Assembly: GCA_016295245.1 (NCBI GenBank)
Contig: JAEDLO010000056.1
Coordinates: forward strand, 1 to 11,106
Length of the DNA stretch: 11,106 nucleotides
Reading direction: 5' to 3'
From: Bacteroidales bacterium
GTDB lineage: Bacteria > Bacteroidota > Bacteroidia > Bacteroidales > UBA932
The notes beneath the pieces are model-generated. The model was given only the letters and a program-made list of their open reading frames with translations. It was not told where the DNA came from and did not search any database. Position numbers and translations under genes: made by a program. Below are positions 1 through 8,353 of the stretch, piece after piece (the first letter of the stretch is position 1; every line of letters starts with the position of its first letter).

Positions 1-1
1 G

Positions 2-124
2 ATGCTTTCCTGCGGCAAGAGCAAGCCTGACTCTACTCCGACACTCATCTCGGTTGATAAGTTCACCATTGAAGCCGCAGACCCTAAGAGCGACAGCTGG
101 TGGTGGTCCAACCTCAAACAGTAG
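2..124 (+). CDS. C-terminal part of a probable small lipoprotein (5' end cut by window edge)
   Basis: An open frame enters from the left edge and stops at TAG 122-124, 6 bp before the next start. The visible residues begin MLSCGKSKPDS and end in a Trp triplet followed by SNLKQ. The LSC|G stretch looks like the end of a lipoprotein signal peptide. If so, the true start lies just outside the window and the mature protein is only about 37 residues. The ATG at position 2 could itself be internal. The spacing to the downstream lipoprotein gene suggests one operon. I do not recognise a family. The alternative is that this is simply the C-terminus of a larger protein in which the Cys has no special role. 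Confidence 0.55.
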   Translation: MLSCGKSKPDSTPTLISVDKFTIEAADPKSDSWWWSNLKQ

Positions 125-130
125 TGCCCT

Positions 131-1201
131 ATGAGAAAACGTCTGTTCCTTCTGATACTTGCTTCCCTGCTGATTGTCCTCGGCTGCTCAGCCGCACCGA
201 AGGACAAGGTCGTGGTAGGCTTCTACAATGTCGAGAATCTTTTTGACACCGTCCACGACGAAGGCAAGTCCGACCAGCAGTTTCTCCCCGACGGCCAGAA
301 CCTCTGGACCGAGGAAAAATACGCCTCAAAGCTGGGCAACATAGCTCGCGTCATCAATGAAATGGCTGCCGAAAACGGCGGTGTGTACCACTCCGTGCTC
401 GGCCTGGCAGAGGTGGAGAATGACCGCGTGCTGGGCGACCTGGTATCCCACAAGAGCCTCGCTTCCGCCGGCTACAAATACATCCACTTCGAGAGCCCCG
501 ATGCCCGCGGCATCGACTGCGCCCTGCTCTACCGCCCATCGGACTTCAAGCCGCTGGAGAGTCGCGCCATCCCTTTCGACTTCCTCAACACCGACATCCG
601 CTTTGAGAAGACCCCTGCCGAGCAGGCGGAATTTGCCACGCGCGATGTCCTGATGGTGCGCGGCAAACTCAAGGGCGAGATGTTCGCCTTCTTCGTCGCC
701 CATCTGCCTTCCCGCATCGGAGACAAGGGCTCCGACCTGCGAGAGCGCGGAGCTGAGATCATTCACCGCAAGGCGATGGAGCTGATGGCCGCCTACCCCG
801 GCATCAAGATCGTCGTGATGGGAGATATGAATGACAACCCGGGCGACGAGAGTATGTCCGTGTACCTGCGCGGCGCCGACAGCCCCGAGGGCCTTTCCGC
901 CAAGGACTTCTTCAACCCGTTCGTAAGGATGCACCGAGACGGCCTCGGCTCTGAGGAATACCGCGGCGAATGGAACATTTTCGACATCATTATGGTCAAC
1001 AGCACTCTCTGTAATCCTGATGTCAAAGGTTTGAAAATCAGCCGTATAGGCGACAAATACCACGGGCGCATCTTCAATCCGGCCTTCCTTACCCAGCAGA
1101 GCGGCAAGTACAAGGGTACTCCGCTGCGCACCTTCTCAGCAGGGGCGTTCATCAACGGCTATTCAGACCATTATCCGACATATATCATACTTACAAAATA
1201 A
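131..1201 (+). CDS. Endonuclease/exonuclease/phosphatase-fold lipoprotein
   Basis: This is a 356-residue protein of the metal-dependent endonuclease/exonuclease/phosphatase superfamily (DNase I / AP-endonuclease fold). A lipoprotein signal (MRKRLFLLI..., lipobox VLGC) predicts lipidation at Cys19, so it should act in the envelope. The fold's motifs appear in order: YNVENLFD (Asn33), LAEVEN (Glu94), DARGID (124-129), AHLPSR (His191), GDMNDNPGD (Asp232 and Asn234) and a C-terminal SDHYPTY (Asp346-His347). These are the usual metal-binding and catalytic positions, so the protein is probably active. The substrate (nucleic acid, phosphoester or phospholipid headgroup) cannot be read from sequence. 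No obvious acidic surface-export signal follows Cys19, so a periplasm-facing location is my inference. The stop TAA shares its last base with the ATG of the next gene, which suggests translational coupling. Confidence 0.9.
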   Translation: MRKRLFLLILASLLIVLGCSAAPKDKVVVGFYNVENLFDTVHDEGKSDQQFLPDGQNLWTEEKYASKLGNIARVINEMAAENGGVYHSVLGLAEVENDRVLGDLVSHKSLASAGYKYIHFESPDARGIDCALLYRPSDFKPLESRAIPFDFLNTDIRFEKTPAEQAEFATRDVLMVRGKLKGEMFAFFVAHLPSRIGDKGSDLRERGAEIIHRKAMELMAAYPGIKIVVMGDMNDNPGDESMSVYLRGADSPEGLSAKDFFNPFVRMHRDGLGSEEYRGEWNIFDIIMVNSTLCNPDVKGLKISRIGDKYHGRIFNPAFLTQQSGKYKGTPLRTFSAGAFINGYSDHYPTYIILTK

Positions 1202-3195
1202 TGAGAAAAGCAATATCAGTACTTGCAATTGCACTTGCGATGACAGCTTGCAACCGCACCAATCCGTTCTTCGAGGAGTGGGACACTCCTTACGGAATCC
1301 CGCCTTACGGCGAAATCCAGTACCAAGACTATCTGCCGGCCATCAAGGAAGGCATCAGGCAGCAGGAAGAAGAAATCCAGGCCATTGTCAACAATCCTGA
1401 TGCCCCGGATTTCGAGAATACAATCGCAGCCCTCGAGCAGTCGGGCAAACTCCTCGCCAAGGTATCCGGCGTGTTCTACAACGTCCTCGAAACCGAGAAC
1501 TGCCCGGAACTTGACGCCATTGAGCGTGAGGCAATTCCGGTAGTTAGCAGCCACAGCGACAACATCGCCTTCAACAAGGCCCTCTACAATCGCGTCGCTG
1601 CCGTTTACAACTCTGATCAGAGCGCTCTCGACGAGGAGCAGAAGATGGTTCTCAAGAACTGGATGGAGCGCTTCGAGAACAACGGTATCGCCCTTCCGGA
1701 AGAGGAGCAGGACAAGCTCCGTGAGATCAACACCGCGATGGCATCCAAGATTCAGAAGCTCGGCAACAACATCCTCGCCGAGTCCAACGCCTTCAAGGAG
1801 AAGTTCGGCTTCAGCGTGGGCGCATACCCTGATATGATGACCTCGACCGCTGACCGCGAGCTCCGCCGCCAGTACAACGAGGCCTACACCAGCCGCTGCC
1901 ACAACGGAAACGAGTATGACAACCGCCAGCTCATCCTCGAGATTATGGACCTCCGCATCAAGAAGGCAAACATCCTGGGTTACAGCAATCCTGCCGACCA
2001 GATTCTCAGCAGCAAGATGGCCCACGACCACCAGACCGTTGACAAGTTCCTCTCTGACATTATGGCTGCCGCCGTTCAGAAGGCAGGCGAGGAACTCGCC
2101 GATATGCAGAAGGTTATGGACGAGGACATCAAGGCAGGCCTCCTTCCTGAGGGCTCGAAGATCGAGCCTTGGGACTGGTGGTACTACGCCGAGCGCGTGC
2201 GCAAGGCCAAGTATGATCTCGACGAGGAACTCACCAAGCCTTACTTCCACATTGACAATGTGATGAAGGGCGTCTTCCTCGCAGCCAACAGGCTCTACGG
2301 TATCAAGGCTGAGCCTCTTGAGAACGTGCCGGTTTACAACCCGGGCGTAAAGACTTACAAGATTACCGATGCGGACGGTTCTCTGGTCGGCATCTTCACC
2401 ACCGACCCGTTCCCTCGCGACAGCAAGAGGGGTGGAGCCTGGATGAACAATGTTCGCGACCAGTATGTTGACGAAAACGGAAACGAGGTGCGCCCTATTA
2501 TCGTGAACGTCTGCAACTTCACCGAATATCTCAGCATCGACAATGTCCAGACCGCATTCCACGAGTTCGGCCACGCCCTTCACGGCCTGCTTTCAAAGTG
2601 CCGTTATCCTTCAGTGAGCGGTACCTCGGTAAAGCGCGACTTTGTCGAGATGTTCTCGCAGTTCAATGAGAACTGGGCCTTCCAGCCTGACCTCCTGAAG
2701 GAGTACGCGCGCAATGACAAGGGCGAAGTCATTCCTGCCGAACTTGTCGAGAAGATCAACAATTCTCTGAAGTTCAACCAGGGCTTTATGACCACCGAAC
2801 TCTGCGCCGCTTCAATGCTGGATATGTATTGGCACGAGCTTGAGAGCGTCGAGGGCATAGACGTCGATGAGTTCGAGGCAAAGGTTGCCGAGAAGATCGG
2901 TCTCATCCCTGAGATTACCTTCCGCTACCGTTCAACCTATTTCAACCACATCTTCGCAAGCGGTTACAGCGCCGGTTACTACGGCTACCTCTGGGCAGAG
3001 GTGCTCGATAAGGATGCATTCAGCGCTTTCGAGCAGGCTGAAGGCGGAGTATGGAACATCGACCTTGCCACCAAGTTCAGGAAGACCTTCCTCGAAAGGG
3101 GCGGCAGCCGCGCTCCTATGGAGCTCTACAAAGAATTTATGGGCCGCGAGCCGGATTCACGCGCTATGCTGCGTGCCCGCGGACTTGTTGACTAG
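1201..3195 (+). CDS. dcp: M3-family peptidyl-dipeptidase (Dcp-like) lipoprotein
   Basis: This is a 664-residue zinc metallopeptidase of family M3 (thimet oligopeptidase/Dcp), close to the usual Dcp length of about 680. Dcp enzymes release dipeptides from the C-termini of short peptides. The zinc site is HEFGH at 454-458 with the third ligand Glu483 in RDFVEMFSQ. Other hallmarks are PRDSKRGGAWM before the active site and the substrate-binding segment FNHIFASGYSAGYYGYLW near the C-terminus. The N-terminus MRKAISVLAIALAMTAC is a lipoprotein signal with Cys17 as the lipidation site, so it should be anchored in the envelope, unlike the cytoplasmic E. coli enzyme. E. coli Dcp has Pro two residues after the zinc-ligand Glu (EFPSQ); here that position is Phe (EMFSQ). 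The start overlaps the previous stop by one base and has no Shine-Dalgarno sequence. A role in processing imported or cell-wall peptides is inference. Confidence 0.95.
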   Translation: MRKAISVLAIALAMTACNRTNPFFEEWDTPYGIPPYGEIQYQDYLPAIKEGIRQQEEEIQAIVNNPDAPDFENTIAALEQSGKLLAKVSGVFYNVLETENCPELDAIEREAIPVVSSHSDNIAFNKALYNRVAAVYNSDQSALDEEQKMVLKNWMERFENNGIALPEEEQDKLREINTAMASKIQKLGNNILAESNAFKEKFGFSVGAYPDMMTSTADRELRRQYNEAYTSRCHNGNEYDNRQLILEIMDLRIKKANILGYSNPADQILSSKMAHDHQTVDKFLSDIMAAAVQKAGEELADMQKVMDEDIKAGLLPEGSKIEPWDWWYYAERVRKAKYDLDEELTKPYFHIDNVMKGVFLAANRLYGIKAEPLENVPVYNPGVKTYKITDADGSLVGIFTTDPFPRDSKRGGAWMNNVRDQYVDENGNEVRPIIVNVCNFTEYLSIDNVQTAFHEFGHALHGLLSKCRYPSVSGTSVKRDFVEMFSQFNENWAFQPDLLKEYARNDKGEVIPAELVEKINNSLKFNQGFMTTELCAASMLDMYWHELESVEGIDVDEFEAKVAEKIGLIPEITFRYRSTYFNHIFASGYSAGYYGYLWAEVLDKDAFSAFEQAEGGVWNIDLATKFRKTFLERGGSRAPMELYKEFMGREPDSRAMLRARGLVD

Positions 3196-3216
3196 AAAAT
3201 TATACAACTGACGATT

Positions 3217-4736
<1,520 letters not shown>

Positions 4737-4737
<1 letters not shown>

Positions 4738-5393
4738 TGGGGCTCAAAAGAATTGCATTGATCGGGTTGTGCGCTGCGGCAGTGTCCTGCGCACAGCCCG
4801 TTGATTATGTGGAGTGGACTCCCGAGTCCCACCCCGCAATCCTGGAGCAGTGCTCCGAGCCGCAGGTGGTTCAGACCCCTATGGGCCCAGCCTGGAGCTT
4901 TGACGGAGTGGACGATGCCTTCTATTTTGATTCCGTTCCGACCGCAGGCCTGGACGAGTTGACCGTTGAGGTCATCTTCCGCCAGAGCAGCGACGCCGCC
5001 TTCGAGCAGCGCTTCCTGCACATCGGTTCTATGGACAACCGCATCCTCTTCGAGACCAGGGTCAATCCCGACAGCAGCTGGTATTTCGACGCCTTCGTGC
5101 GCCTGGGCAAGGAGAAAGAGCAGAGTGCCGTCCTCATCGATCCGCAGTTGTGCCATCCCTGCGACGAGTGGTACGCTCTTGCCTTCGTCCTTTCGAAAAA
5201 TGGACTTGCAAGCTATGTGGACGGGGTTGAACAGAAAAGGAGCGAACTTGCGTTCGCCCCTCTGATCAATGAAGGCTGCACTTCAGTAGGAGTCCGCCAG
5301 AACAAGCGCTGCTGGTTCAAGGGCGAAATCCTGAAGATACGCTTTACGCCCCGTGCCCTCGACCCTTCCGAATTTGTTTACGTGGAGAAGTAG
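4737..5393 (+). CDS. LamG/concanavalin A-like domain lipoprotein
   Basis: This is a 218-residue protein. The ATG at 4737 is chosen over an in-frame upstream ATG at 4659 for two reasons. It gives a clean lipoprotein signal (MGLKRIALIG..., lipobox AVSC, Cys18). It also overlaps the gpmI stop as TGATG, whereas the earlier start would bury 26 codons in gpmI. The mature part has the pattern of a LamG-like (concanavalin A/laminin G) jelly roll from about residue 50 to 210: WSFDGVDDAFYF near the start, LDELTVEVIFR, an RFLHIGS strand, EWYALAFVLS, SYVDGVE and GEILKIRF at the end. Such domains bind glycans or proteins. No catalytic motif is visible, so a binding or structural role at the envelope is the most that can be inferred. 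Its last 50 bp overlap rnr on the opposite strand. Confidence 0.8.
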
Positions 5394-7458
5394 CCTTCGA
5401 GGCTGCTTTTCTCGTTTTATGAGGCTTCGGCTCCTGCTCAGGAGCCGGAGGAAGCTCCGGCAAATCGCTTTCCACCAGCTGGTAGTCCAGCAGCCTCTGC
5501 TCGAGGTTGGCGTTGCTGACCTTGATCTTTACAGGGTCGCCGAGCTTGAAGACGCGTCCGCTGCGCCTACCCACGAGACGGTAGTGGGCCTCGTCGAAGT
5601 TGAAGAAATCCGAGCGGATCTCGCGCAGGGATACCATACCCTCAATCTTCGTTGGCTCTATCTCCACATACATTCCCCATTCGGTGAGTCCTGAGACCTT
5701 GCCCTCGAACTCCTGTCCGACCTTGTCCTGCATATACTCGACCAGCTTGTACTTCACTGAGGTGCGTTCTGCGTCGGCGGCGATGATCTCGCGCTCCGAA
5801 GCGTGGAGGCACTCTTTCTCGTACTGCTCTTTCTTCTGGCTCTCGGCGTTCTGCTGGTACATCGCCAGCAGCCTGTGGACCATCATATCAGGGTAGCGCC
5901 TGATTGGGGAGGTGAAGTGGGTGTAGAACTTGAAGGCGAGACCGTAGTGGCCGATGTTGTCTGTGCTGTACACCGCCTTGGCCATAGCCCTGAGGGCGAG
6001 GTTCTCGAAGGCGTCGTACTCAGGCTTGCCCTTGGCTGCCTCGAGCAGCTCCTTCATAGTCTCGGAAGCGCTTTTGCCTCCCTTGGCCGAATCCGGCGCG
6101 ATCTTGTAGCCCAGACCCTTGGCGAAGGTTTTAAGGCCTTCGACCTTGATCTCGTTTGGCTCGCCGTGGATACGGTACACAAAGGTTTTCGCGTTCTTGG
6201 CAGGTACTCCGTTGAGTTTTCCGCCGGTGGCGACGAACTCGGCTACTGTTTTGTTAGCCAGGAGCATAAACTCCTCGATGAGCCAGTTGGCATCCTTCGA
6301 AATCTTTTCGTAAACCCTGATCGGACGGCCTTCTTCGTCGCACTCGACCTTCATCTCCGGACGATCGAAGTTGAAGGCTCCGTTTTTCTGCTCGTTCTCC
6401 TTGAGTATCTTGGCGAGGCGGTCGAGCACCACTATGGCTTTTTCGAGGCTGTCAGGCCCCTTGGTGTCGATGCTCTCGGCTTTTTCGATTATCTGCTGGG
6501 CTCCGTCGTAGTCGTAACGGTGGTCGGAACGGATGACGGTGCGACCTATCCAGCGTGACTTAATCTCCGCCTTCGGGCTCATCACGAACACGGCAGAGAA
6601 ACAGAGCTTGTCCTCGTCGGGACGCAGCGAACAGAGCTTGTTGCAGAGCTTCTCCGGAAGCATAGGCACTGTCCTGTCCACCAGATAGACGCTGGTGCCC
6701 CTTTCTCTTGCCTCCTTGTCCACAAGGCTGCCCGGCTTGACATAATGGGTCACGTCGGCGATGTGTACGCCCACCTCATAATTGCCGTCCTCGAGGGTCT
6801 TGAATGACAGGGCGTCATCGAAGTCCTTGGCGTCGGCAGGGTCTATGGTGAAGGTGAGAGTCTTGCGGAAATCCTTGCGTCCTTTGAGGTCCTCGGCGCC
6901 AATCTCCTCGGAGATGTGGTCGGCGGCGTTTTCCACCTCAGGGTCGAAGCGGTACGGGAGGTTGAACTCCGCCAGGATGGCGTGCATCTCGGTGTCATTC
7001 TTGCCCGGCTCGCCGAGCACATCGGTGAGGTGGCCGAGCGGACAGGCTTCCCTGCGCGGCCAGTCATCGACTGCGGCGGCGACCTTCATTCCAGCCTTCG
7101 CCCCCATTTCGGCGCCCGCGACGGCATCAACCTGGATGTCATAAGGCATACTCCTGCTCTGCATCAGCACCCAGGCCTGGGAACCGACTGTGTGGTAGAT
7201 GCCCACGAAGGGCTTGTCCGAGCGCCGGAGTATCTCCACCACTTCGCCTTCCCTGCGCTTTGTAGCCCCTTTCTCACGGGTGATTGCCACCCGCACCGTA
7301 TCCCCGTCCAGAGCGTGACGGGTTTTGGAGGCCTTGACGTAAATGTCGTCATCCTGGCCGTCCACTATCACGAAAATGAAACCTTCACGGGTCATCTGGA
7401 CCCTGCCCACGAACTGGGCCGGTTTCTTCGGTTCTGCTTTTTTGTTTTTTCTCCTCAT
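5344..7458 (-). CDS. rnr: Ribonuclease R (RNB-family 3'-5' exoribonuclease)
   Basis: This 704-residue exonuclease degrades structured RNA processively from the 3' end, in mRNA and rRNA turnover. In order it shows a basic N-terminus (MRRKNKKAEPKK), cold-shock/OB domains over about 15-185, the RNB catalytic domain over about 195-530, an S1 domain over about 583-660, and a Pro-rich then Lys/Arg-rich tail (about 668-704). Catalytic acidic residues are in DPADAKDFDDA (Asp206, Asp212, Asp214, Asp215). The family signature HFTSPIRRYPD is at 514-524. It lacks the longer N-terminal extension of the 813-residue E. coli enzyme. A TATATTTG promoter box ends 7 nt before the ATG, so the mRNA probably has little or no 5' leader. 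The last 17 codons overlap the convergent LamG lipoprotein gene, and the terminator of that operon is embedded in the tail-coding DNA. I saw no convincing terminator for rnr itself. Confidence 0.97.
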   Translation of the reverse strand: MRRKNKKAEPKKPAQFVGRVQMTREGFIFVIVDGQDDDIYVKASKTRHALDGDTVRVAITREKGATKRREGEVVEILRRSDKPFVGIYHTVGSQAWVLMQSRSMPYDIQVDAVAGAEMGAKAGMKVAAAVDDWPRREACPLGHLTDVLGEPGKNDTEMHAILAEFNLPYRFDPEVENAADHISEEIGAEDLKGRKDFRKTLTFTIDPADAKDFDDALSFKTLEDGNYEVGVHIADVTHYVKPGSLVDKEARERGTSVYLVDRTVPMLPEKLCNKLCSLRPDEDKLCFSAVFVMSPKAEIKSRWIGRTVIRSDHRYDYDGAQQIIEKAESIDTKGPDSLEKAIVVLDRLAKILKENEQKNGAFNFDRPEMKVECDEEGRPIRVYEKISKDANWLIEEFMLLANKTVAEFVATGGKLNGVPAKNAKTFVYRIHGEPNEIKVEGLKTFAKGLGYKIAPDSAKGGKSASETMKELLEAAKGKPEYDAFENLALRAMAKAVYSTDNIGHYGLAFKFYTHFTSPIRRYPDMMVHRLLAMYQQNAESQKKEQYEKECLHASEREIIAADAERTSVKYKLVEYMQDKVGQEFEGKVSGLTEWGMYVEIEPTKIEGMVSLREIRSDFFNFDEAHYRLVGRRSGRVFKLGDPVKIKVSNANLEQRLLDYQLVESDLPELPPAPEQEPKPHKTRKAASKATSPRKQIRKGRGHGA
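5386..5418 (+). terminator. Rho-independent terminator of the gpmI operon
   Basis: The hairpin has left arm AGTAGCCT (5389-5396), loop TCG and right arm AGGCTGCT (5400-5407): eight pairs including one G-U, extendable by A-U and G-U pairs on the outside. It is followed by TTT, then CTCGTTTT. The stop codon of the LamG lipoprotein gene (TAG 5391-5393) lies inside the left arm. The structure lies in the rnr coding region (codons about 683-691). The T-run is on the + strand side only, so it should act on the rightward operon. Confidence 0.65.
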
Positions 7459-7465
7459 AACAAGA

Positions 7466-7473
7466 CAAATATA
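7466..7473 (-). promoter_or_regulatory. Bacteroidota -7 box for rnr
   Basis: On the minus strand this reads TATATTTG, a full match to the Bacteroides -7 consensus TAnnTTTG. Seven nucleotides (TCTTGTT) separate it from the rnr ATG. Because transcription usually starts a few bases after this box, the predicted leader is about 0-4 nt. No clear -33 TTTG/TTG was found at the expected distance. Confidence 0.7.
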
Positions 7474-7496
7474 CCCTTTTTATTGAGAATAATGTG

Positions 7497-7504
7497 TACC
7501 TTTG
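7497..7504 (+). promoter_or_regulatory. Bacteroidota -7 box for the DUF5020 gene
   Basis: This reads TACCTTTG, a match to TAnnTTTG. A T-run at 7477-7481 lies at about the right distance for a weak -33 element. Predicted initiation is near 7508-7512, which gives an mRNA leader of roughly 95-100 nt before the barrel gene at 7607. That leader contains the 22-codon small ORF. The box diverges from the rnr box 23 bp away. Confidence 0.6.
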
Positions 7505-7523
7505 GGCTGTATATTTATTCAAT

Positions 7524-7592
7524 ATGTGTGAAGATTTCGTTAAGGCCAATCTGATGGCCGTTCCCGACTATCTTTTCAACAATCCTCTTTAA
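7524..7592 (+). CDS. Possible 22-residue leader peptide / small ORF
   Basis: ATG 7524 opens a frame of 22 codons closed by TAA at 7590-7592. It lies about 15 nt after the predicted transcription start and ends 14 bp before the DUF5020 ATG, in a different frame. The peptide begins MCEDFVKANL and ends DYLFNNPL. An AT-rich stretch precedes the ATG, as is common for starts in this phylum, and the codons resemble those of neighbouring genes (AAG, GCC, TTC, GAC). It contains a 5-bp hairpin, GGCCA (7544-7548) pairing with TGGCC (7555-7559). It has no run of one amino acid as in classical attenuation leaders and matches no family I know. It may be a translated leader, an independent small protein, or chance in a 5' UTR. 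Confidence 0.35.
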   Translation: MCEDFVKANLMAVPDYLFNNPL

Positions 7593-7606
7593 CCAAATTT
7601 ACCAAG

Positions 7607-8353
7607 ATGAAACAAGTTTTCTTTGCAGTACTCAGCGCTGCTACCATCCTGCTTGCGGCTCAAGGAGCCAAGGCGCAGACCAACCTTCAGGTTTTTTACG
7701 ATTTGGGCAGCGACCGCCAGTGTGTTACCACTACCCTCGAGGGCTTTTACAATGACAATTGGGGAAACACCTTCTTCTTTGTAGACCACGACTATCCTGT
7801 TTCCAAGGATCAGAACGACCATATCAACGGAACATATTGGGAAATCGCCCGCTGTTTCAATTTCTGGCAGGACAGCCCTCTGAACTTCCTGAGCCTCCAA
7901 CTCGAATACAACGGCGGCGCATACAGGGGCTATGACATCAAGCACGCCTACCTTGCCGGTCTGGACTTCTTCCTCCACTCTGCGGATTTCCGCAACACCT
8001 TCAACTTCAAGTTCCTCTACAAGTACATCGCCAACGGCCAGAAAAACGTTCCACTTCAGTTTACCTTCGTCTGGGGAATGCAGGATCTTTTTGGTCTGAA
8101 GGGCTTGAGATTCAGCGGTTTTGCTGACTTCTGGGGAGAAAAGCACACTCTTTTTGCAGACCACAAGGGGGCCATCTCTCCTACCGAATCAAGTTTCGTC
8201 TTCATCTCGGAACCCCAGCTCTGGTACAATGTCGGCCAGCACTTCGGCGTACAGAACCTCAATATCGGCGGTGAGCTTGAGCTCTCTTACGATTTCGGTT
8301 CTTCAAAGGGCTTCTGGGCTCGTCCTTGTCTGGGTGTGAAGTGGGTGTTCTAG
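7607..8353 (+). CDS. DUF5020-family outer-membrane beta-barrel protein
   Basis: This is a 248-residue protein with a Sec signal peptide (MKQVFFAVLSAATILL..., probable cleavage after AKA at residue 23). The rest alternates aromatic and polar residues in short strands (for example TYWEIARCFNFW, FNFKFLYKYI, LQFTFVWGMQDLF) and ends in aromatic KWVF. This is the pattern of a 12-stranded-type outer-membrane barrel with a terminal Phe as assembly signal. It resembles the DUF5020 family of Bacteroidota, which is related to Tsx-like nucleoside-specific channels; nucleoside transport is therefore a family-level guess. It has its own promoter box and a leader with a small ORF. No Shine-Dalgarno precedes the ATG. 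Its stop TAG shares a CTAG with the stop of rsgA on the other strand. Confidence 0.8.
   Translation: MKQVFFAVLSAATILLAAQGAKAQTNLQVFYDLGSDRQCVTTTLEGFYNDNWGNTFFFVDHDYPVSKDQNDHINGTYWEIARCFNFWQDSPLNFLSLQLEYNGGAYRGYDIKHAYLAGLDFFLHSADFRNTFNFKFLYKYIANGQKNVPLQFTFVWGMQDLFGLKGLRFSGFADFWGEKHTLFADHKGAISPTESSFVFISEPQLWYNVGQHFGVQNLNIGGELELSYDFGSSKGFWARPCLGVKWVF

Noticed and set aside
326..1063. 245-codon reading frame antisense to the EEP-fold lipoprotein gene
   Set aside because: Codon-register shadow of a gene with intact EEP motifs. Its translation is low-complexity Val/Ala/His-rich, as expected for reverse-complemented codons.
1216..2583. 455-codon reading frame antisense to the M3 peptidase gene
   Set aside because: It is in exact codon register with dcp, so its stops correspond to sense TCA, TTA and CTA codons, which are rare here. 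It ends at a TCA codon of the real gene. It has no family motifs or promoter, and the sense strand has a complete M3 active site.
5803..6558. 251-codon + strand frame inside rnr
   Set aside because: In register with rnr codons, without recognisable motifs. rnr is clearly the real gene.
7510..7517. TATATTTA as a second -7 box for the DUF5020 gene
   Set aside because: It lacks the final G of TTTG and lies just after a better match at 7497-7504.
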